A stretch of DNA of 64,000 nt from Methanohalophilus profundi (GCF_004137855.1 NZ_QBKB01000002.1:615327-679326), one strand, 5' to 3'; positions 1 through 10,863 are shown, counted from the first letter of the stretch. The notes: generated by a model from the sequence alone, not told the origin. A program made the numbers and translations.

Positions 1-542
<542 letters not shown>

Positions 543-630
543 TCATCTTCTTAGCAACGCTAAGATTCCAAATATACTTCTAAATACCTAGTACCAATCT
601 AAATAGCGACTATTGTGATTTAGACAAAAA

Positions 631-1830
631 TCATTTCACTACGTTGAGATTGAATTTTCCTTTGAGGCTATCCACCTTGTCAAGTTGTTCCCATGGGAAA
701 ATATTCCTGCCAAAATGACCATAAGAAGATGCCTGCCTGTATGACCAACCTTTAGGATGCAGTAAATTCAGATCTTCTATCAAGGCTGCCGGTCTGAAAT
801 CAAATATTTCACCGGATTCAAGTACATCCTGAATTTCCTGGTCTTCTATTACACCTGTACCATAGGTATCAACATTGATACTGAGAGGCTTTGAGACACC
901 AATAGCATAAGCTACCTGGATTTCACATTTATCGGCAAGACCTGCTGCAACTATGTTTTTGGCGACATATCTTGCATAGTATGCTGCTGAACGGTCAACC
1001 TTGGAAGGATCTTTACCCGAGAAAGCTCCCCCACCATGGCTGCCTACTCCTCCATAGGTATCCACGATGATCTTACGTCCGGTAAGTCCTGCATCTGCAT
1101 AGGGACCTCCTAGAACGAATCCTCCTGTTGGGTTTATGTAATACTCGGTATCTGACCTCAACATGCCGGTTGGCTCAAGGACTTCATTGATAAATCCTAC
1201 CATGTCATTACGAACTGTTTCAAGTGGGATGTCGTCAGTCTGCTGTGATATAACTACAGCTGTTATGTGGTCAGGTTTTCCATTTACATATTTCACTGAG
1301 ACCTGTGATTTGGCATCCGGTCTTAAGTAGGACACCCTACCTTCCTGACGGATAGAGTCCAGGTACCGGAGTAGCCTGTGACTAAACGCAATTGGAGCAG
1401 GCATGTACTCATCTGTTTCATTGGTAGCATAACCAAACATCATACCCTGGTCCCCTGCACCCTGCTCTTCATATAACCCTGTACCCTCGGTAACTCCCAT
1501 AGATATGTCAGGGGATTGTTCATGGATTTTTGATATGTATTCAAAGGATTTGTCCCAGAAAAGAAGGTCCTTATGATCATACCCTATATCACGAATAACT
1601 TCACGTGCTATATTCTCTGTATCAATCTGTTCCATACCTTTACAGGTAATTTCACCTGCATTTACCACAAGGTCATGGGCTACAAGTGTTTCACATGCCA
1701 CACGACTGTCAGAATCAGCTTCCAGACATGCATCCAGAACTGCATCAGATACCTGATCACATATCTTATCTGGATGTCCTGCACCGACCGCTTCTGAAGT
1801 AAATACGTGGTCATATTTGAGTTTACTCAT
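631..1830 (-). CDS. metK: S-adenosylmethionine synthetase, bacterial type
   Basis: Makes SAM from methionine and ATP. It is about 399 residues, the usual length of the bacterial family, with the N-terminal [19 protein letters not shown]-site signature, [12 protein letters not shown] in the middle and [19 protein letters not shown] towards the C-terminus. Most archaea instead carry the unrelated-looking archaeal MAT, so this gene was probably acquired from bacteria, as reported for some methanogens (inference). I chose the ATG at 1830 because GGAG lies seven to eight bases upstream; a GTG six bases earlier is the alternative. Its leader holds four tandem hairpin repeats. ahcY follows and a SAH/MTA deaminase gene lies upstream. 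Confidence 0.96.
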   Translation of the reverse strand: MSKLKYDHVFTSEAVGAGHPDKICDQVSDAVLDACLEADSDSRVACETLVAHDLVVNAGEITCKGMEQIDTENIAREVIRDIGYDHKDLLFWDKSFEYISKIHEQSPDISMGVTEGTGLYEEQGAGDQGMMFGYATNETDEYMPAPIAFSHRLLRYLDSIRQEGRVSYLRPDAKSQVSVKYVNGKPDHITAVVISQQTDDIPLETVRNDMVGFINEVLEPTGMLRSDTEYYINPTGGFVLGGPYADAGLTGRKIIVDTYGGVGSHGGGAFSGKDPSKVDRSAAYYARYVAKNIVAAGLADKCEIQVAYAIGVSKPLSINVDTYGTGVIEDQEIQDVLESGEIFDFRPAALIEDLNLLHPKGWSYRQASSYGHFGRNIFPWEQLDKVDSLKGKFNLNVVK

Positions 1831-1855
1831 TTTCACACTCCTGTTTTATCTTAAA

Positions 1856-1953
1856 GGTCCGATTGAACGGATACGCTAGAGGTCCGATTGAACGGATACG
1901 TTATAAGGTCCGATTGAACGGATACGTTAAAGGCCCGGATGAACGGACATACA
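1856..1953 (-). repeat. Four tandem ~25-base repeats in the metK leader
   Basis: Three near-identical units start at 1856, 1881 and 1907, each beginning GGTCCGATTGAACGGATACG. A degenerate fourth starts at 1932 (GGCCCGGATGAACGGACAT). On the transcribed (minus) strand each unit can fold as a small hairpin, TCCG-TTCAAT-CGGA. They sit immediately upstream of the metK ribosome binding site. A TATA-like sequence near 2020-2035 on the minus strand would place the start upstream of all four, so they would be in the mRNA leader. Function unknown; a regulatory leader is an inference. Confidence 0.8.
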
Positions 1954-2318
1954 TTTGGATCTGAATTCGCAATCAAATGTCAAGAATGGATAATTCCACA
2001 CTGAAACATTCCTATAACATAATATAGTGGACATTTCTGGAATCAATGATAATCATTGATTACCACGAACATACCCTTCCACTATAATCGTAACTGATTG
2101 CCATCACATAATACGCCATACTATATATGTGTTTTCAAATTAAAGGATTTCAAATTATTTTTACAGTATATAAGAAAGTAAATATATATTCCATTTCAAA
2201 AATAATAAATCAAACCTACTATTATGGCTTTCTGGCCAAACATTACAAATGTATTTTGAAGGATTTTCATGAATGTATCTACAGATAGCCACCATTAAAA
2301 TCTATGTCGTGTCCAAAA
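1954..2318. other. AT-rich intergenic region, metK promoter side
   Basis: No credible gene. It contains the probable metK promoter: read on the minus strand, CACTATATTATG near 2022-2033 resembles an archaeal TATA box. The rest is AT-rich sequence downstream of the amidohydrolase gene, with nothing else I can identify. Confidence 0.5.
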
Positions 2319-3653
2319 TTATTTGTCAACTAAAGACCCCTGCAAACCCAGAACATCAATCAGATGCTGACTGTCAGTTTTTTTTGCAGCTTTAGAAGCT
2401 TCTGCCATTATCTCATATTCATCCATACATAGAACCTGGCCGTTTTCCATTAGCACTTTCCCGTCTACCAACACTGTTGTGACATCACTACCAAGAGCCG
2501 AATAGACTAGATGCGAATCGACATCATACAATGGAGTAAGATGCGGACGTTTCATGTCCACAATAATTAAGTCGCCATAGTAGCCTTCTTTGATCATACC
2601 GGCCTCAATTCCAAGTGCCTTTGCCCCGTTTACAGTGGCCATCTCAAGCACTTTCCGGGCATCAATGACAGTTAGGTCCATACTGTTTACCTTATGGAGC
2701 AGTGCAGTCATTTTCATTACCCCGAACATATCAAGATTATTGTTTGAAGCACATCCATCGGTACTCAGGGACACATTCACACCCTTTTCAAGCAGTTGTG
2801 GCACCGGTGCTATACCTGCTGCCGTTTTCATATTACTCACAGGATCATGGCTCACATGAACCCCGGTTTCAGCCAAAATATCCATATCCCCCTCTGAAAG
2901 CCAGATACAATGAGCAGCAAGTACATCACTGTCAAAAAAACCAATGTCATGAAGCATGTTAACCGAACACTTGCCATACTTCTCTTTCATCTGGTTCAGT
3001 TCAGCTTCGGTTTCAAGCACATGGATGTGAACTTTTACATCATCCTTGCGAGCCTGCTTACGCACATCCTGCAGGAATTGCTGAGAGCAAGTATGAGGAG
3101 CATGAGGGCCATACATGGCAGATATGCGCCCATTGGCTGCACCATTGAAATCCTTTACAAAGTTCCTGCCTTTTAATAGGGAAGATTCTGCCCTTTCTGG
3201 ATCTCCAAAATCAATCATACCATAGGAAAGGGCTGCACGCATACCACAATCCTCAACTGCACGGGCAGCTGCCTGCTCATGAATATACATGTCAGCAAAG
3301 GTGGTTGTTCCGGATTTTATCATCTCCAGGCATGCCAGCCTGACCCCTGCATAGATTTCTTCCGGACCCAATTTTTCTTCCACGGGCCAGATATAATCCT
3401 CAAGCCATTCTGCAAGTGGCAGATCATCGGCATAACCCCTTAAGAGTGTCATACCTGCATGATTATGGGTATTTACCAGTCCAGGCATGACAACCGAACC
3501 ACTTGCATCTATTATTTTGTCTGCCTTGCCATTATAAGAAAGACCCACATAGACAATCCTGCCATTTTCAATGGCAACCTCCCCTTTTTTGAGATCTCCG
3601 GTATCAGGATCCATAGTAAGGACGTAACCGTTCTTGATCAAAACATCAGCCAT
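2319..3653 (-). CDS. dadD: 5'-methylthioadenosine/S-adenosylhomocysteine deaminase family amidohydrolase
   Basis: A 444-residue metal-dependent amidohydrolase that probably deaminates SAH, MTA or 5'-deoxyadenosine (the DadD/MtaD family of methanogens). Visible metal ligands are HNHAGMTLLRG near residue 64, HVLETEAE near 210, HCIWL near 245 and STDGCASNNNLDM near 297, in the family order. An ATG at 3653 is preceded by GGAGAGG. Its position beside metK and ahcY suggests recycling of SAM by-products. A guanine deaminase or chlorohydrolase role cannot be excluded from sequence alone, but the neighbourhood favours the SAM-linked role. Confidence 0.88.
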   Translation of the reverse strand: MADVLIKNGYVLTMDPDTGDLKKGEVAIENGRIVYVGLSYNGKADKIIDASGSVVMPGLVNTHNHAGMTLLRGYADDLPLAEWLEDYIWPVEEKLGPEEIYAGVRLACLEMIKSGTTTFADMYIHEQAAARAVEDCGMRAALSYGMIDFGDPERAESSLLKGRNFVKDFNGAANGRISAMYGPHAPHTCSQQFLQDVRKQARKDDVKVHIHVLETEAELNQMKEKYGKCSVNMLHDIGFFDSDVLAAHCIWLSEGDMDILAETGVHVSHDPVSNMKTAAGIAPVPQLLEKGVNVSLSTDGCASNNNLDMFGVMKMTALLHKVNSMDLTVIDARKVLEMATVNGAKALGIEAGMIKEGYYGDLIIVDMKRPHLTPLYDVDSHLVYSALGSDVTTVLVDGKVLMENGQVLCMDEYEIMAEASKAAKKTDSQHLIDVLGLQGSLVDK

Positions 3654-3668
3654 AAAACCTCTCCAATA

Positions 3669-4316
3669 TCAATAAACTTCCTTTCTGAGCTGTTCAAGAA
3701 AAGCTTCCATAATTTTCAGCCTCTCTGTTGCAATATCCCTGGAAGTATGTGTGTTCAGACGATCCATTATCTTAAAAGGCTTCCTTTCCATATATTCTTC
3801 AAAACCTTCAAAAGGGTTTTGCGCATAGGCATTCATGGAACTTTCCTTCACAGTACCATTGGCATGTTTTAAGCCTCGCAAAGCCCCCATTGAAAGCAGT
3901 GACCTGAAAATCCCCACCGCACCCAGGGCATCAATCCTATCCGCATCCTGTAAAATTTGCCCTTCGATTGATTCAGGAACCATACCCCGGCTGAACCTGT
4001 GAGTACGTATGCAGGATACAATATGTTCAATGGTTTTTTCATCAACTTCTTTATCAGCCAGAAAAGAACCTGCGATTTCAGCACCATACAATGCATGATC
4101 ACCGCCTTCCTGATGTTCGCGAACAAACCCCACATCATGCAATAGGGCAGCAAGCCTCAATACATCAGGATTTCCCCCTTCCTTTTTCCCTATATACATG
4201 CAAAGGGATTCGACCCGCTCCACGTGACCCATATCGTGGCTACTGGGTTCATCGAAGAGTACATCTGACACATAATCTCTTGTGCTTTCAATAATATCCA
4301 GAATGATCACCTTCAC
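3669..4316 (-). CDS. HD-domain phosphohydrolase, uncharacterised
   Basis: A 215-residue HD-superfamily protein. The metal-binding signature is visible: HDMGHVERV near residue 28, LLHDVGF near residue 58, and DADRIDALGAVG near residue 130, in the spacing of the YedJ-like HD hydrolases. The start is a GTG at 4316 that overlaps the end of the phosphopantoate ligase gene by four bases, so the two are translationally coupled. The DadD gene follows 16 bases downstream. The substrate is unknown, possibly a nucleotide. Confidence 0.85.
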   Translation of the reverse strand: MKVIILDIIESTRDYVSDVLFDEPSSHDMGHVERVESLCMYIGKKEGGNPDVLRLAALLHDVGFVREHQEGGDHALYGAEIAGSFLADKEVDEKTIEHIVSCIRTHRFSRGMVPESIEGQILQDADRIDALGAVGIFRSLLSMGALRGLKHANGTVKESSMNAYAQNPFEGFEEYMERKPFKIMDRLNTHTSRDIATERLKIMEAFLEQLRKEVY

Positions 4317-5056
4317 TGATTCTTAAGATTCTCCATTAGTTCTCCAACAGCTTCTCTGAGAAATGTAGCGTTATCAAAATCCCCTGCAATTTCCTCAAGC
4401 TCTCCATGGCTACAGTTTCCAAGTTGCCGGGAATAGCTGATCATATTTGCCATCGCACGGTTCACATTGTCTACAATCGTAAGTGTGGCTGTCTTTGATG
4501 TGCGTGAGAATGGATTCAAATCGATTGCAATAACAGTTTTACCCATCTCCACCAATTTCTGGCATCTATCCCCGTCCTCCAGGGGAACAAGAACCACATC
4601 TGCACTGTAGATTCCTTCCTGATCCACAATAGCCCGGGCATGTTCAAGACCAAGCCTGCCATCCCCTCGTGCCCCAAGCACACGGGTCGCACCAAAGGAT
4701 TCCAGATGAGAGATGATACGAGAAACTCTCTCCTCGGTACGGTGAAAAAGATTGACTTCAAGGGATGCCCCTGTGACAGATGCAAGTTCAACCATTTTTT
4801 CAGGGACAAGGGCCGATGTATTGCCGTTTACCGAAATGACCGGCCTATCTGCCAGAAGAAGCAATGCAGAAGCTATCTTTTCTGCAAGTAAGGCCGAAGG
4901 GACAGTCCTTTCACCAAGCAGGTAGTCAAAGCATTCACCTCTGCCCTGAGCCACAAGACCCTGCATACTAGTAATACCTTTATTCACACCTTCAACAATA
5001 TTTTCCCTTGCAATCAGGGAATGATAACGAGGATGTGTTTGTGGAATGCCAGTCAA
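4313..5056 (-). CDS. 4-phosphopantoate--beta-alanine ligase (archaeal phosphopantothenate synthetase)
   Basis: Joins 4-phosphopantoate and beta-alanine, the archaeal route to phosphopantothenate for CoA. The sequence TGIPQTHPRYHSL at the N-terminus, SVNGNTSALVP near residue 80 and VIAIDLNPFSRTSKTA near residue 195 are typical of the family (formerly DUF137). I start at a TTG at 5056 because GAGGTG sits seven bases upstream and the N-terminus then matches the family; a TTG fifteen bases earlier lacks this. It pairs functionally with the pantoate kinase and CoaBC genes about 2 kb upstream. Confidence 0.9.
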   Translation of the reverse strand: MTGIPQTHPRYHSLIARENIVEGVNKGITSMQGLVAQGRGECFDYLLGERTVPSALLAEKIASALLLLADRPVISVNGNTSALVPEKMVELASVTGASLEVNLFHRTEERVSRIISHLESFGATRVLGARGDGRLGLEHARAIVDQEGIYSADVVLVPLEDGDRCQKLVEMGKTVIAIDLNPFSRTSKTATLTIVDNVNRAMANMISYSRQLGNCSHGELEEIAGDFDNATFLREAVGELMENLKNQ

Positions 5057-5139
5057 ATTTTTACACCTCAATAATCAGAACAAAAATAAATCGATCAATT
5101 AATTGTTGCTTCAAAAGAAAAACAGGTATTTGTACCTTC

Positions 5140-6179
5140 TTATAACTCGGGATTTAGACCCTTATAGTACTCGTCCCTTGCTTCCACAAAAGCCTTCAGG
5201 TTCTCAAGCGAAGTATATGGCGCAAGTCCACAGCCTGGAGCAAGAATATCCACACCATCTTCAATACACATCTTAGCCTGTCTTTTCACTTCTTCCGCAG
5301 GAGTCGAAAGGAGGATATCTACAGGCGAAACGTTGCCTATCAAACAAGCCCTGTCCCCAATTATCCTTTTGGCATATTTGGCATCCACTTTTTCTTCAAT
5401 ACTTAATCCCTCAAATCCTGAACAAGCCATCGGTTCGAGGATTGCGGTGGCATCTCCGCACATGTGCAATATCATAGGCCCATCAGTGCCGGAACAGATT
5501 TTGTCATATTCCGGAAGAACGAGGGATTCAAACATATCTGGAGGTAGCAAGTCCGGTCCGGCTTCGGAATCAGGCATACAAATGCATCCACACCCCTTTC
5601 GAAAAGGGCATTGGAATATTCCACACATATTTCTACACCCATACCGAGCAGTTTACGCATAGTTTCCGGCTCTGTGAGAGACCACATAAGGTAATTTTTT
5701 GCACCCACAAGGGAGATCGTAATTGCAGCAGGACCAAGCATACCTGCAACAACAGGAATATCTTCCCCAACCCTTTCCCGGACAATTTCCGTGGCATCCA
5801 GTATAGTGGATATACGTTCGCTTTCCAGGAAATTATCCGGGAGATTGAACTTCCCGACATCCTCCTTATTACTACATGGGTTGTCAAGAACAGATGGCTG
5901 CGAATCAAAAGTTCCTTCCTTTATCGTGCATCCCAGAGTCTGGGCTATGACCGTACCGTCAAAAGGATAACGTACGGCTTCCAGACCGGCCACCTCATAC
6001 CCGCCTATAGCCAGTGCAGCCATTTTTTCAGCATCATAATGTGCCTCTGGCCAATGGCTGCCGGTGGCTTCCATCAATTCAATTGTACCTGTCTGGGTTA
6101 CCGAACAGACCGGTACCTTATCAACATCTTTTCCTGCAAGGGAATCCAAAAATCTTTGTTTTAGTGTGATGCCTGTCAT
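5140..6179 (-). CDS. MtaA/MtbA-type methylcobamide:coenzyme M methyltransferase (UroD family), frameshifted
   Basis: Transfers the methyl group from a corrinoid protein to coenzyme M in methylotrophic methanogenesis. The ATG at 6179 follows GGAGG by six bases. The first frame covers residues up to about 202 (MTGITLKQRF to ERGVDAFVC). The C-terminal half (MPDSEAGPDLLPPDMF to YYKGLNPEL) is in another frame, with the break near 5574-5580. The HMCGD and later APGCG residues fit the zinc-binding His and Cys ligands. A lost copy of a short ATGC direct repeat would explain the shift; whether it is real is unknown. Methanol and methylamine versions cannot be separated here. Confidence 0.82.
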
Positions 6180-6397
6180 TAAATGCCTCCGGATAGAAAA
6201 TATCAAATTGCAATCCTGCAAGGAAATCCAGATATGAGATTCAGACGTGGGTATCTGCAGCTAATTTTATGAAATAATCTCACCTGAAGACTACTTCAAT
6301 CTATCGACTAAAGCACAGATTTAACATCAAATACACCAATCAGCCAATGAGAATCACAATATGAACCGGAGAATCCAAAATAATCCCTGTTGAACTT

Positions 6398-7229
6398 ATG
6401 GCAATCTTTTTTGGCCTTGCATCTGCCGTTTCCTGGGGAGCGGGTGATTTTACCGGCGGCTGTGCTTCAAGACGCACTAACGTATATTCAGTAGTTCTGG
6501 TTACCCAGATTGTAGGAGTTGTACTTTTTCCAATACTCGCATTTGTTTTCTCAGAAAACCTGCCCCCATTAAGTAAATTGTTATGGGGATGTCTGGCAGG
6601 TTTTTGGAACATCCGGATTGTTAGCCCTCTATCAGGGATTGGTTGAAGGAAAAATGGGTATAGTTGCCCCGGTTGCTGCAGTGATATCGGCCATTGTCCC
6701 GGTAATTTACTCTGCGTTTTATGAAGGATTTCCTGAAATCCTGCGAATTGCAGGATTCATTTTTGCTTTTATAGCAGTGTGGCTTATTGTCAGTATGGAT
6801 AACGGGCCAAAAGTCAAAATAAACGACCTGAAGTATCCTTTTCTAGCAGGAATGGGCTTTGGACTCTTTTTTATATCCATAGATAATTTCAGTGAAACTG
6901 CCATATTCTGGCCACTGGCTTTTGCCAGAGGAACAGCCCTATTGATGTTTGTAGGTTTTGTCACACTGACAGGATCAGTAAAAGTGAAACCCCCTTCCAT
7001 TGACGTACTGCCTGTAATTGTTCTTGCAGGACTTTTCAATACCGGAGGAGGTACATTCTTTACCCTGGCTTCAGAAGCAGGCAGACTGGATATTACCACA
7101 ATTCTATCCTCATTAAGCCCGGGTGTCACGGTACTGCTTGCATATTTTATACTAAAAGAAAAACTTGTCCCCAGGCAGTGGTTAGGAGTGGTATCCGCCC
7201 TTTTTGCAATAATTCTTATGTCAATATGA
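6398..7229 (+). CDS. EamA/DMT-family membrane transporter, frameshifted
   Basis: A roughly 277-residue integral membrane protein with the look of the drug/metabolite transporter superfamily: about ten hydrophobic segments and two repeated halves, the second ending in GVTVLLAYFILKEKLVPRQWLGV, typical of EamA domains. A run of five T at 6601-6605 breaks the frame. With four T the protein reads smoothly from CLAGFGTSG into LLALYQGLVEGKMG. Substrate unknown. It lies between convergent and divergent CoA and methyltransferase genes and shows no operon link. Confidence 0.8.
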
Positions 7230-7256
7230 AAGAAAAAGATAGGATTTGCAGAGATA

Positions 7257-8132
7257 TCAATAAGTACCTGCAATTGTACTGCTAAATACTGTTCCGAATT
7301 CACTCATCGTATCCCTGATGACAGCATCAGTACACCCCGGGCCAGCAACCGCAAAAACCGCATCTCCAAGCATAGCCTGTGAAGCAAATCCACCAACATT
7401 TTCCACAGCCTCGATGATGTCTTTTGCCCCCTTGCTCAAAAGGTCCAGTTCAAAACTAAAACTGCGGGATTGACGCATAAATTCTTCAATGGTCGGACTC
7501 TGTAGCAAATTTTTCATGGCGGTTTTGCCTGCAATATTGATCTTTCCAGTCACAGAGGAATCGGCAAGGGTCGTTTTTGTAGACAACTTACCCAGAGCCA
7601 CGCAGTGTACACTAAATGAAGGAGAAACGATACGATCCAGCAGGCCTCCTTTTGTAACCGGAGCCGGTCTTTTCCTGATAACAATCCCGCCTTGTGCCTG
7701 GGCTTCCACATCACCCAGTCCACCTCCCCCCACAACTTCGGCAATATGAGCGGCTTCCACGACTTCATTCTGCGTCAGGCCCAGTGAGAAAAGATCATTT
7801 AAGCAATAGGAAGTTGCCAGTGCACCTGCACCGGAAGCACCAAAACCACAGCCTACGGGGATATCAGCATGGGATTCTATCCTTACAGGTTCACTGGCTA
7901 GGGAGGCAACCAGATGGGAAGTTACAGGTGCTTGGTTTTTTGAACCATTCAGGAATATCTCTGTCTCTTTAATATCGGGCCCCACACCTACTTTTGCAGT
8001 GACCCCTCTGTTAAGAACTATACCACACCCCGTAGTGCCCTTCAGGGCCGGATCATCGTTTTCATGGATTGTGAAAAAACCTGTGATATGGCCAGGAGCA
8101 AAGCATGTTACACATTCTTGTTTTGGATCCAT
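7257..8132 (-). CDS. Pantoate kinase (archaeal GHMP kinase)
   Basis: Phosphorylates pantoate in the archaeal CoA pathway. It is about 291 residues with a GHMP-kinase layout: CFAPGHITGFF at the N-terminus, the glycine-rich ATP loop PVGCGFGASGAGALATS near residue 95, and GGGGLGDVEAQAQGG near residue 135. I chose the ATG at 8132, four bases after GAGGGT; a GTG at 8144 would overlap the CoaBC stop. It directly follows coaBC on the same strand, so three consecutive CoA-pathway activities are encoded nearby. Confidence 0.88.
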   Translation of the reverse strand: MDPKQECVTCFAPGHITGFFTIHENDDPALKGTTGCGIVLNRGVTAKVGVGPDIKETEIFLNGSKNQAPVTSHLVASLASEPVRIESHADIPVGCGFGASGAGALATSYCLNDLFSLGLTQNEVVEAAHIAEVVGGGGLGDVEAQAQGGIVIRKRPAPVTKGGLLDRIVSPSFSVHCVALGKLSTKTTLADSSVTGKINIAGKTAMKNLLQSPTIEEFMRQSRSFSFELDLLSKGAKDIIEAVENVGGFASQAMLGDAVFAVAGPGCTDAVIRDTMSEFGTVFSSTIAGTY

Positions 8133-8140
8133 AGAAACCC

Positions 8141-9349
8141 TCACAACAGGATTTGCTCAAGCCGATCCATTATTACAGATGCGAGGTAACGTTTGGAACC
8201 ACTATAATGAGATGCTGAAAGCCCATCCTGCAGGATATATACGGAATTGTCAGAGGTGCCTATTCCCCCTTCCCCCACATCATTGGCAACAACCATCTCA
8301 AGGCCGTATTCTTCAAGCATACGTGTCGCACTTCCCACAAGCTCTTTTTCACCAACACCGGTTTCGGCTTTAAATCCCACAATCACTACGTCGGGATGAT
8401 TGTCTCGTACCTGTGGCAATATCTTTTCAGTGGGATGCATTTCAAGAATAAGATTCTGGCCTGATTTTATTTTGGATCCTGAAGAATCAAGTGTATAATC
8501 CGAAATCGCAGCCGAACTTATGAATACATCACACCCCCGGTCTATTTCTTCCATGCAGCTATCCAGCATACTGGCTGCACTTTCTGCATAAACCTCATTT
8601 ATACCATCCACATCCAGTTCATTCCTGTGGATTATTGTAACATCCCCGCCCCGCCGGAAAGCCTCCCTGGCTAATTCCTGACCTGTTTTGCCTGAAGCCC
8701 GATTGGTGAGTATACGGATAGGATCAATGGCTTCAGCAGTTGCACCGGATGTCAGCACTATTTTCTTGCCTGCAAGTTTTTTCCCCATAAGTTGCCGCTC
8801 AACTGCCAGGACAATATCATCATTGGGAGATATCTTGGCAATCCCTTCCTCTACACGGGGGCCAACCAAACTGATGCCATAATCCCCAAGTTTTTCGAGA
8901 TTGGAATGCACCGCAGGATGATCATACATGGACTGGTGCATTGCAGGTACAACTATTGTGGCCATCCCACTACCAATGGCAGTGGTTGCAAAGGTTGTTA
9001 CAGGCGTATCATCAATTCCCATTGCGATTTTGCTTATAGTATTCGCAGTTGCCGGAGCTATCAATAAGAGGTCTGCCATACCCTGTATCCCGCACAGCCC
9101 CACATGCTCCACTCCCCCGGTTATATCCGTAATCACTTCATGACCGGTAGCATAATGTAATGCATCCGGATGGAGAATACGCGTGGCCGCTTCACTCATG
9201 ACAGCATAGACATTTGCACCGTTGCGTATTAGTTCACGTGCCAGTTCCACAACCCTTACGGCTGCAATACTACCAGTAACTGCCAGCACAACGGTCTTTC
9301 CCTCAAGGGATTTACTTTTAGTTCCTTTGATCCATAGTGTAGAATGCAT
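8141..9349 (-). CDS. coaBC: Bifunctional phosphopantothenoylcysteine decarboxylase/phosphopantothenate-cysteine ligase
   Basis: Condenses phosphopantothenate with cysteine and decarboxylates the product to phosphopantetheine. It is 402 residues: an N-terminal flavoprotein decarboxylase domain (VLAVTGSIAAVRVVELAREL, then LLIAPATANTISKIA and VVPAMHQSMYDHP) and a C-terminal ligase domain (VLTSGATAEAIDPIRILTNRASGKTG, then ISSAAISDYTLD and IVGFKAETG). Pantoate kinase begins at its stop codon, which implies one transcript. The reading frame is intact. Confidence 0.94.
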   Translation of the reverse strand: MHSTLWIKGTKSKSLEGKTVVLAVTGSIAAVRVVELARELIRNGANVYAVMSEAATRILHPDALHYATGHEVITDITGGVEHVGLCGIQGMADLLLIAPATANTISKIAMGIDDTPVTTFATTAIGSGMATIVVPAMHQSMYDHPAVHSNLEKLGDYGISLVGPRVEEGIAKISPNDDIVLAVERQLMGKKLAGKKIVLTSGATAEAIDPIRILTNRASGKTGQELAREAFRRGGDVTIIHRNELDVDGINEVYAESAASMLDSCMEEIDRGCDVFISSAAISDYTLDSSGSKIKSGQNLILEMHPTEKILPQVRDNHPDVVIVGFKAETGVGEKELVGSATRMLEEYGLEMVVANDVGEGGIGTSDNSVYILQDGLSASHYSGSKRYLASVIMDRLEQILL

Positions 9350-9466
9350 GATTTTCGCCTGTGTTATGGAAGAGTGTAAGCCTCTAATTATTTAAAAATA
9401 GCCTGGTAGCACATTGAGTTTCGCGGGCATGACATTATTAAGCCATAAAATGATACAGAAGTAATC

Positions 9467-10022
9467 ATGATTTCAATCGAAGAACTTCCGGGATAATTGA
9501 TGTACTGGGAGCAGCCACAGTACACGAGATTACCTGCACTGCCCAGGAAATCACCTATGCAAGGGATGATGAACCCCCTACAGAGGAAGATATACTCAAG
9601 ATGTGTGAAAAGGCCTGTTCCAGACATTTTCTGGAAAACATAACCTGTGAAGAAATAATAGGGATGGAAAACACAGAGAGGGCAGAATATTTTATTCTGG
9701 GACCAGATGCGTTTCCTGAATATCCACAGGAATTGAGTGATGCACTTGATATGGTAGGTTACGAAAAAAGAGAACTGGACATGGGAAAAGTAGCAACACG
9801 CTTTAAAAGAAGATTGAAGATGCGGACCACACATCTGGAGAACATGATCAATGAAGTGCAGACCCCTGCAGAACCTGAATACATACAGGATCTGGAGCAA
9901 AAATACATGGACCTTGTAAATATTTACTATGATTTGATACATGGGTTCCTGATGCACTCACCGAGATAGAGGAAAATATATTCTCATTGAGTGCGCGGAT
10001 AGAGGAACTTAAAGAGGCATAA
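9467..10022 (+). CDS. Conserved archaeal hypothetical protein, two apparent frameshifts
   Basis: I do not recognise a named function. The pieces join into one acidic protein of about 185 residues. It starts MISIEEL at the ATG 9467, shifts near 9486 into SGIIDVLGAATVHEIT, and runs through FILGPDAFPEYPQELSDALDMVGY. It shifts again at GGG 9943-9945 into VPDALTEIEENIFSLSARIEEL, which looks like a coiled coil and ends at 10022. Adding one base at each point restores a single frame. It lies 35 bases upstream of rlmE on the same strand and is probably co-transcribed. Confidence 0.65.
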
Positions 10023-10056
10023 CCTTTTATACTTACATAATGAAGGAAGCAATCCA

Positions 10057-10860
10057 ATGGCAAGGCATAGAAGAGATACATATTACTGGCGTGCAAAAGC
10101 CGAAGGTTATCGCTCAAGAGCAGCCTACAAACTCCAGCAGATTAACAAGAAATTTAATGTCATCAGAGAAGACAGTGATGTTGTAGATCTCGGAGCCGCT
10201 CCGGGTGGGTGGCTTGAAGTCGCAAGGGAACTGACGAAAAGGAAAGTTGTCGGTGTAGACATATTGCGCATCAAGCCAATGGACAGAATAACCATAATTC
10301 GCGGTGATATTACCCGGGAAGAGACTGCAAATCAGATCAAGGAAGCAGTAGGAGAAGAAGGAGCTGATACTGTTATCTGTGACGCTGCACCCAATCTTTC
10401 AGGAAACTGGAACCTGGATCATGCACGCTCTATCGCTTTGGCCGAATCAGCACTTGAATGTGCAACCCGCATCCTTAAACCCCAGGGAAATTTTGTTGTA
10501 AAAGTATTCCAGGGAGATATGTTCAAGGAATACCTGGATAAAGTAAGAGGTGAATTTACATATGTCCGGGCCCATTCACCAGAGGCTTCAAGGTCAGAAA
10601 GTGCCGAAATATACGTGGTGGGCAAAAAATTCCTTACCGCACCAATCAGGAAAGGGGAGGAATATGACGTTGTTATCGAAAGAATAGGATCCGGCGGCGA
10701 CGGTACTGCTTTTGTGGAAGGATTTGTAGTATTCATCTGTGACACTGAAAAAGGAGAAAGAGTGCGCATAAAGGTAAGAGACGTAAAACCCAATTTTGCT
10801 TTTGCAGATGTTATACAGAGACTGGAAAGTCCTGAAGAAAAAGAAGAAGAAGAAAAATGA
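10057..10860 (+). CDS. rlmE: 23S rRNA (uridine-2'-O-) methyltransferase RlmE with C-terminal TRAM domain
   Basis: An FtsJ-family SAM-dependent RNA methyltransferase of 267 residues. The N-terminal YYWRAKAEGYRSRAAYKL segment, the SAM motif VVDLGAAPGGWLEVA near residue 42, VICDAAPNLSGNW near residue 108 and NFVVKVFQGD near residue 148 define the family, with the catalytic K-D-K-E tetrad visible. The archaeal C-terminal extension (residues about 200-255) resembles a TRAM RNA-binding domain, followed by an acidic lysine-rich tail. Confidence 0.93.
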   Translation: MARHRRDTYYWRAKAEGYRSRAAYKLQQINKKFNVIREDSDVVDLGAAPGGWLEVARELTKRKVVGVDILRIKPMDRITIIRGDITREETANQIKEAVGEEGADTVICDAAPNLSGNWNLDHARSIALAESALECATRILKPQGNFVVKVFQGDMFKEYLDKVRGEFTYVRAHSPEASRSESAEIYVVGKKFLTAPIRKGEEYDVVIERIGSGGDGTAFVEGFVVFICDTEKGERVRIKVRDVKPNFAFADVIQRLESPEEKEEEEK

Positions 10861-10863
10861 GAA

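Noticed and set aside
1856-1953. CRISPR array
   Set aside because: The repeats are contiguous without spacers of constant length; they are a tandem leader repeat, not CRISPR.
9388-9957. 189-codon minus-strand frame opposite the conserved hypothetical gene
   Set aside because: Composition (many Cys, Phe, His) is typical of an antisense shadow, and the plus strand gives a coherent protein.
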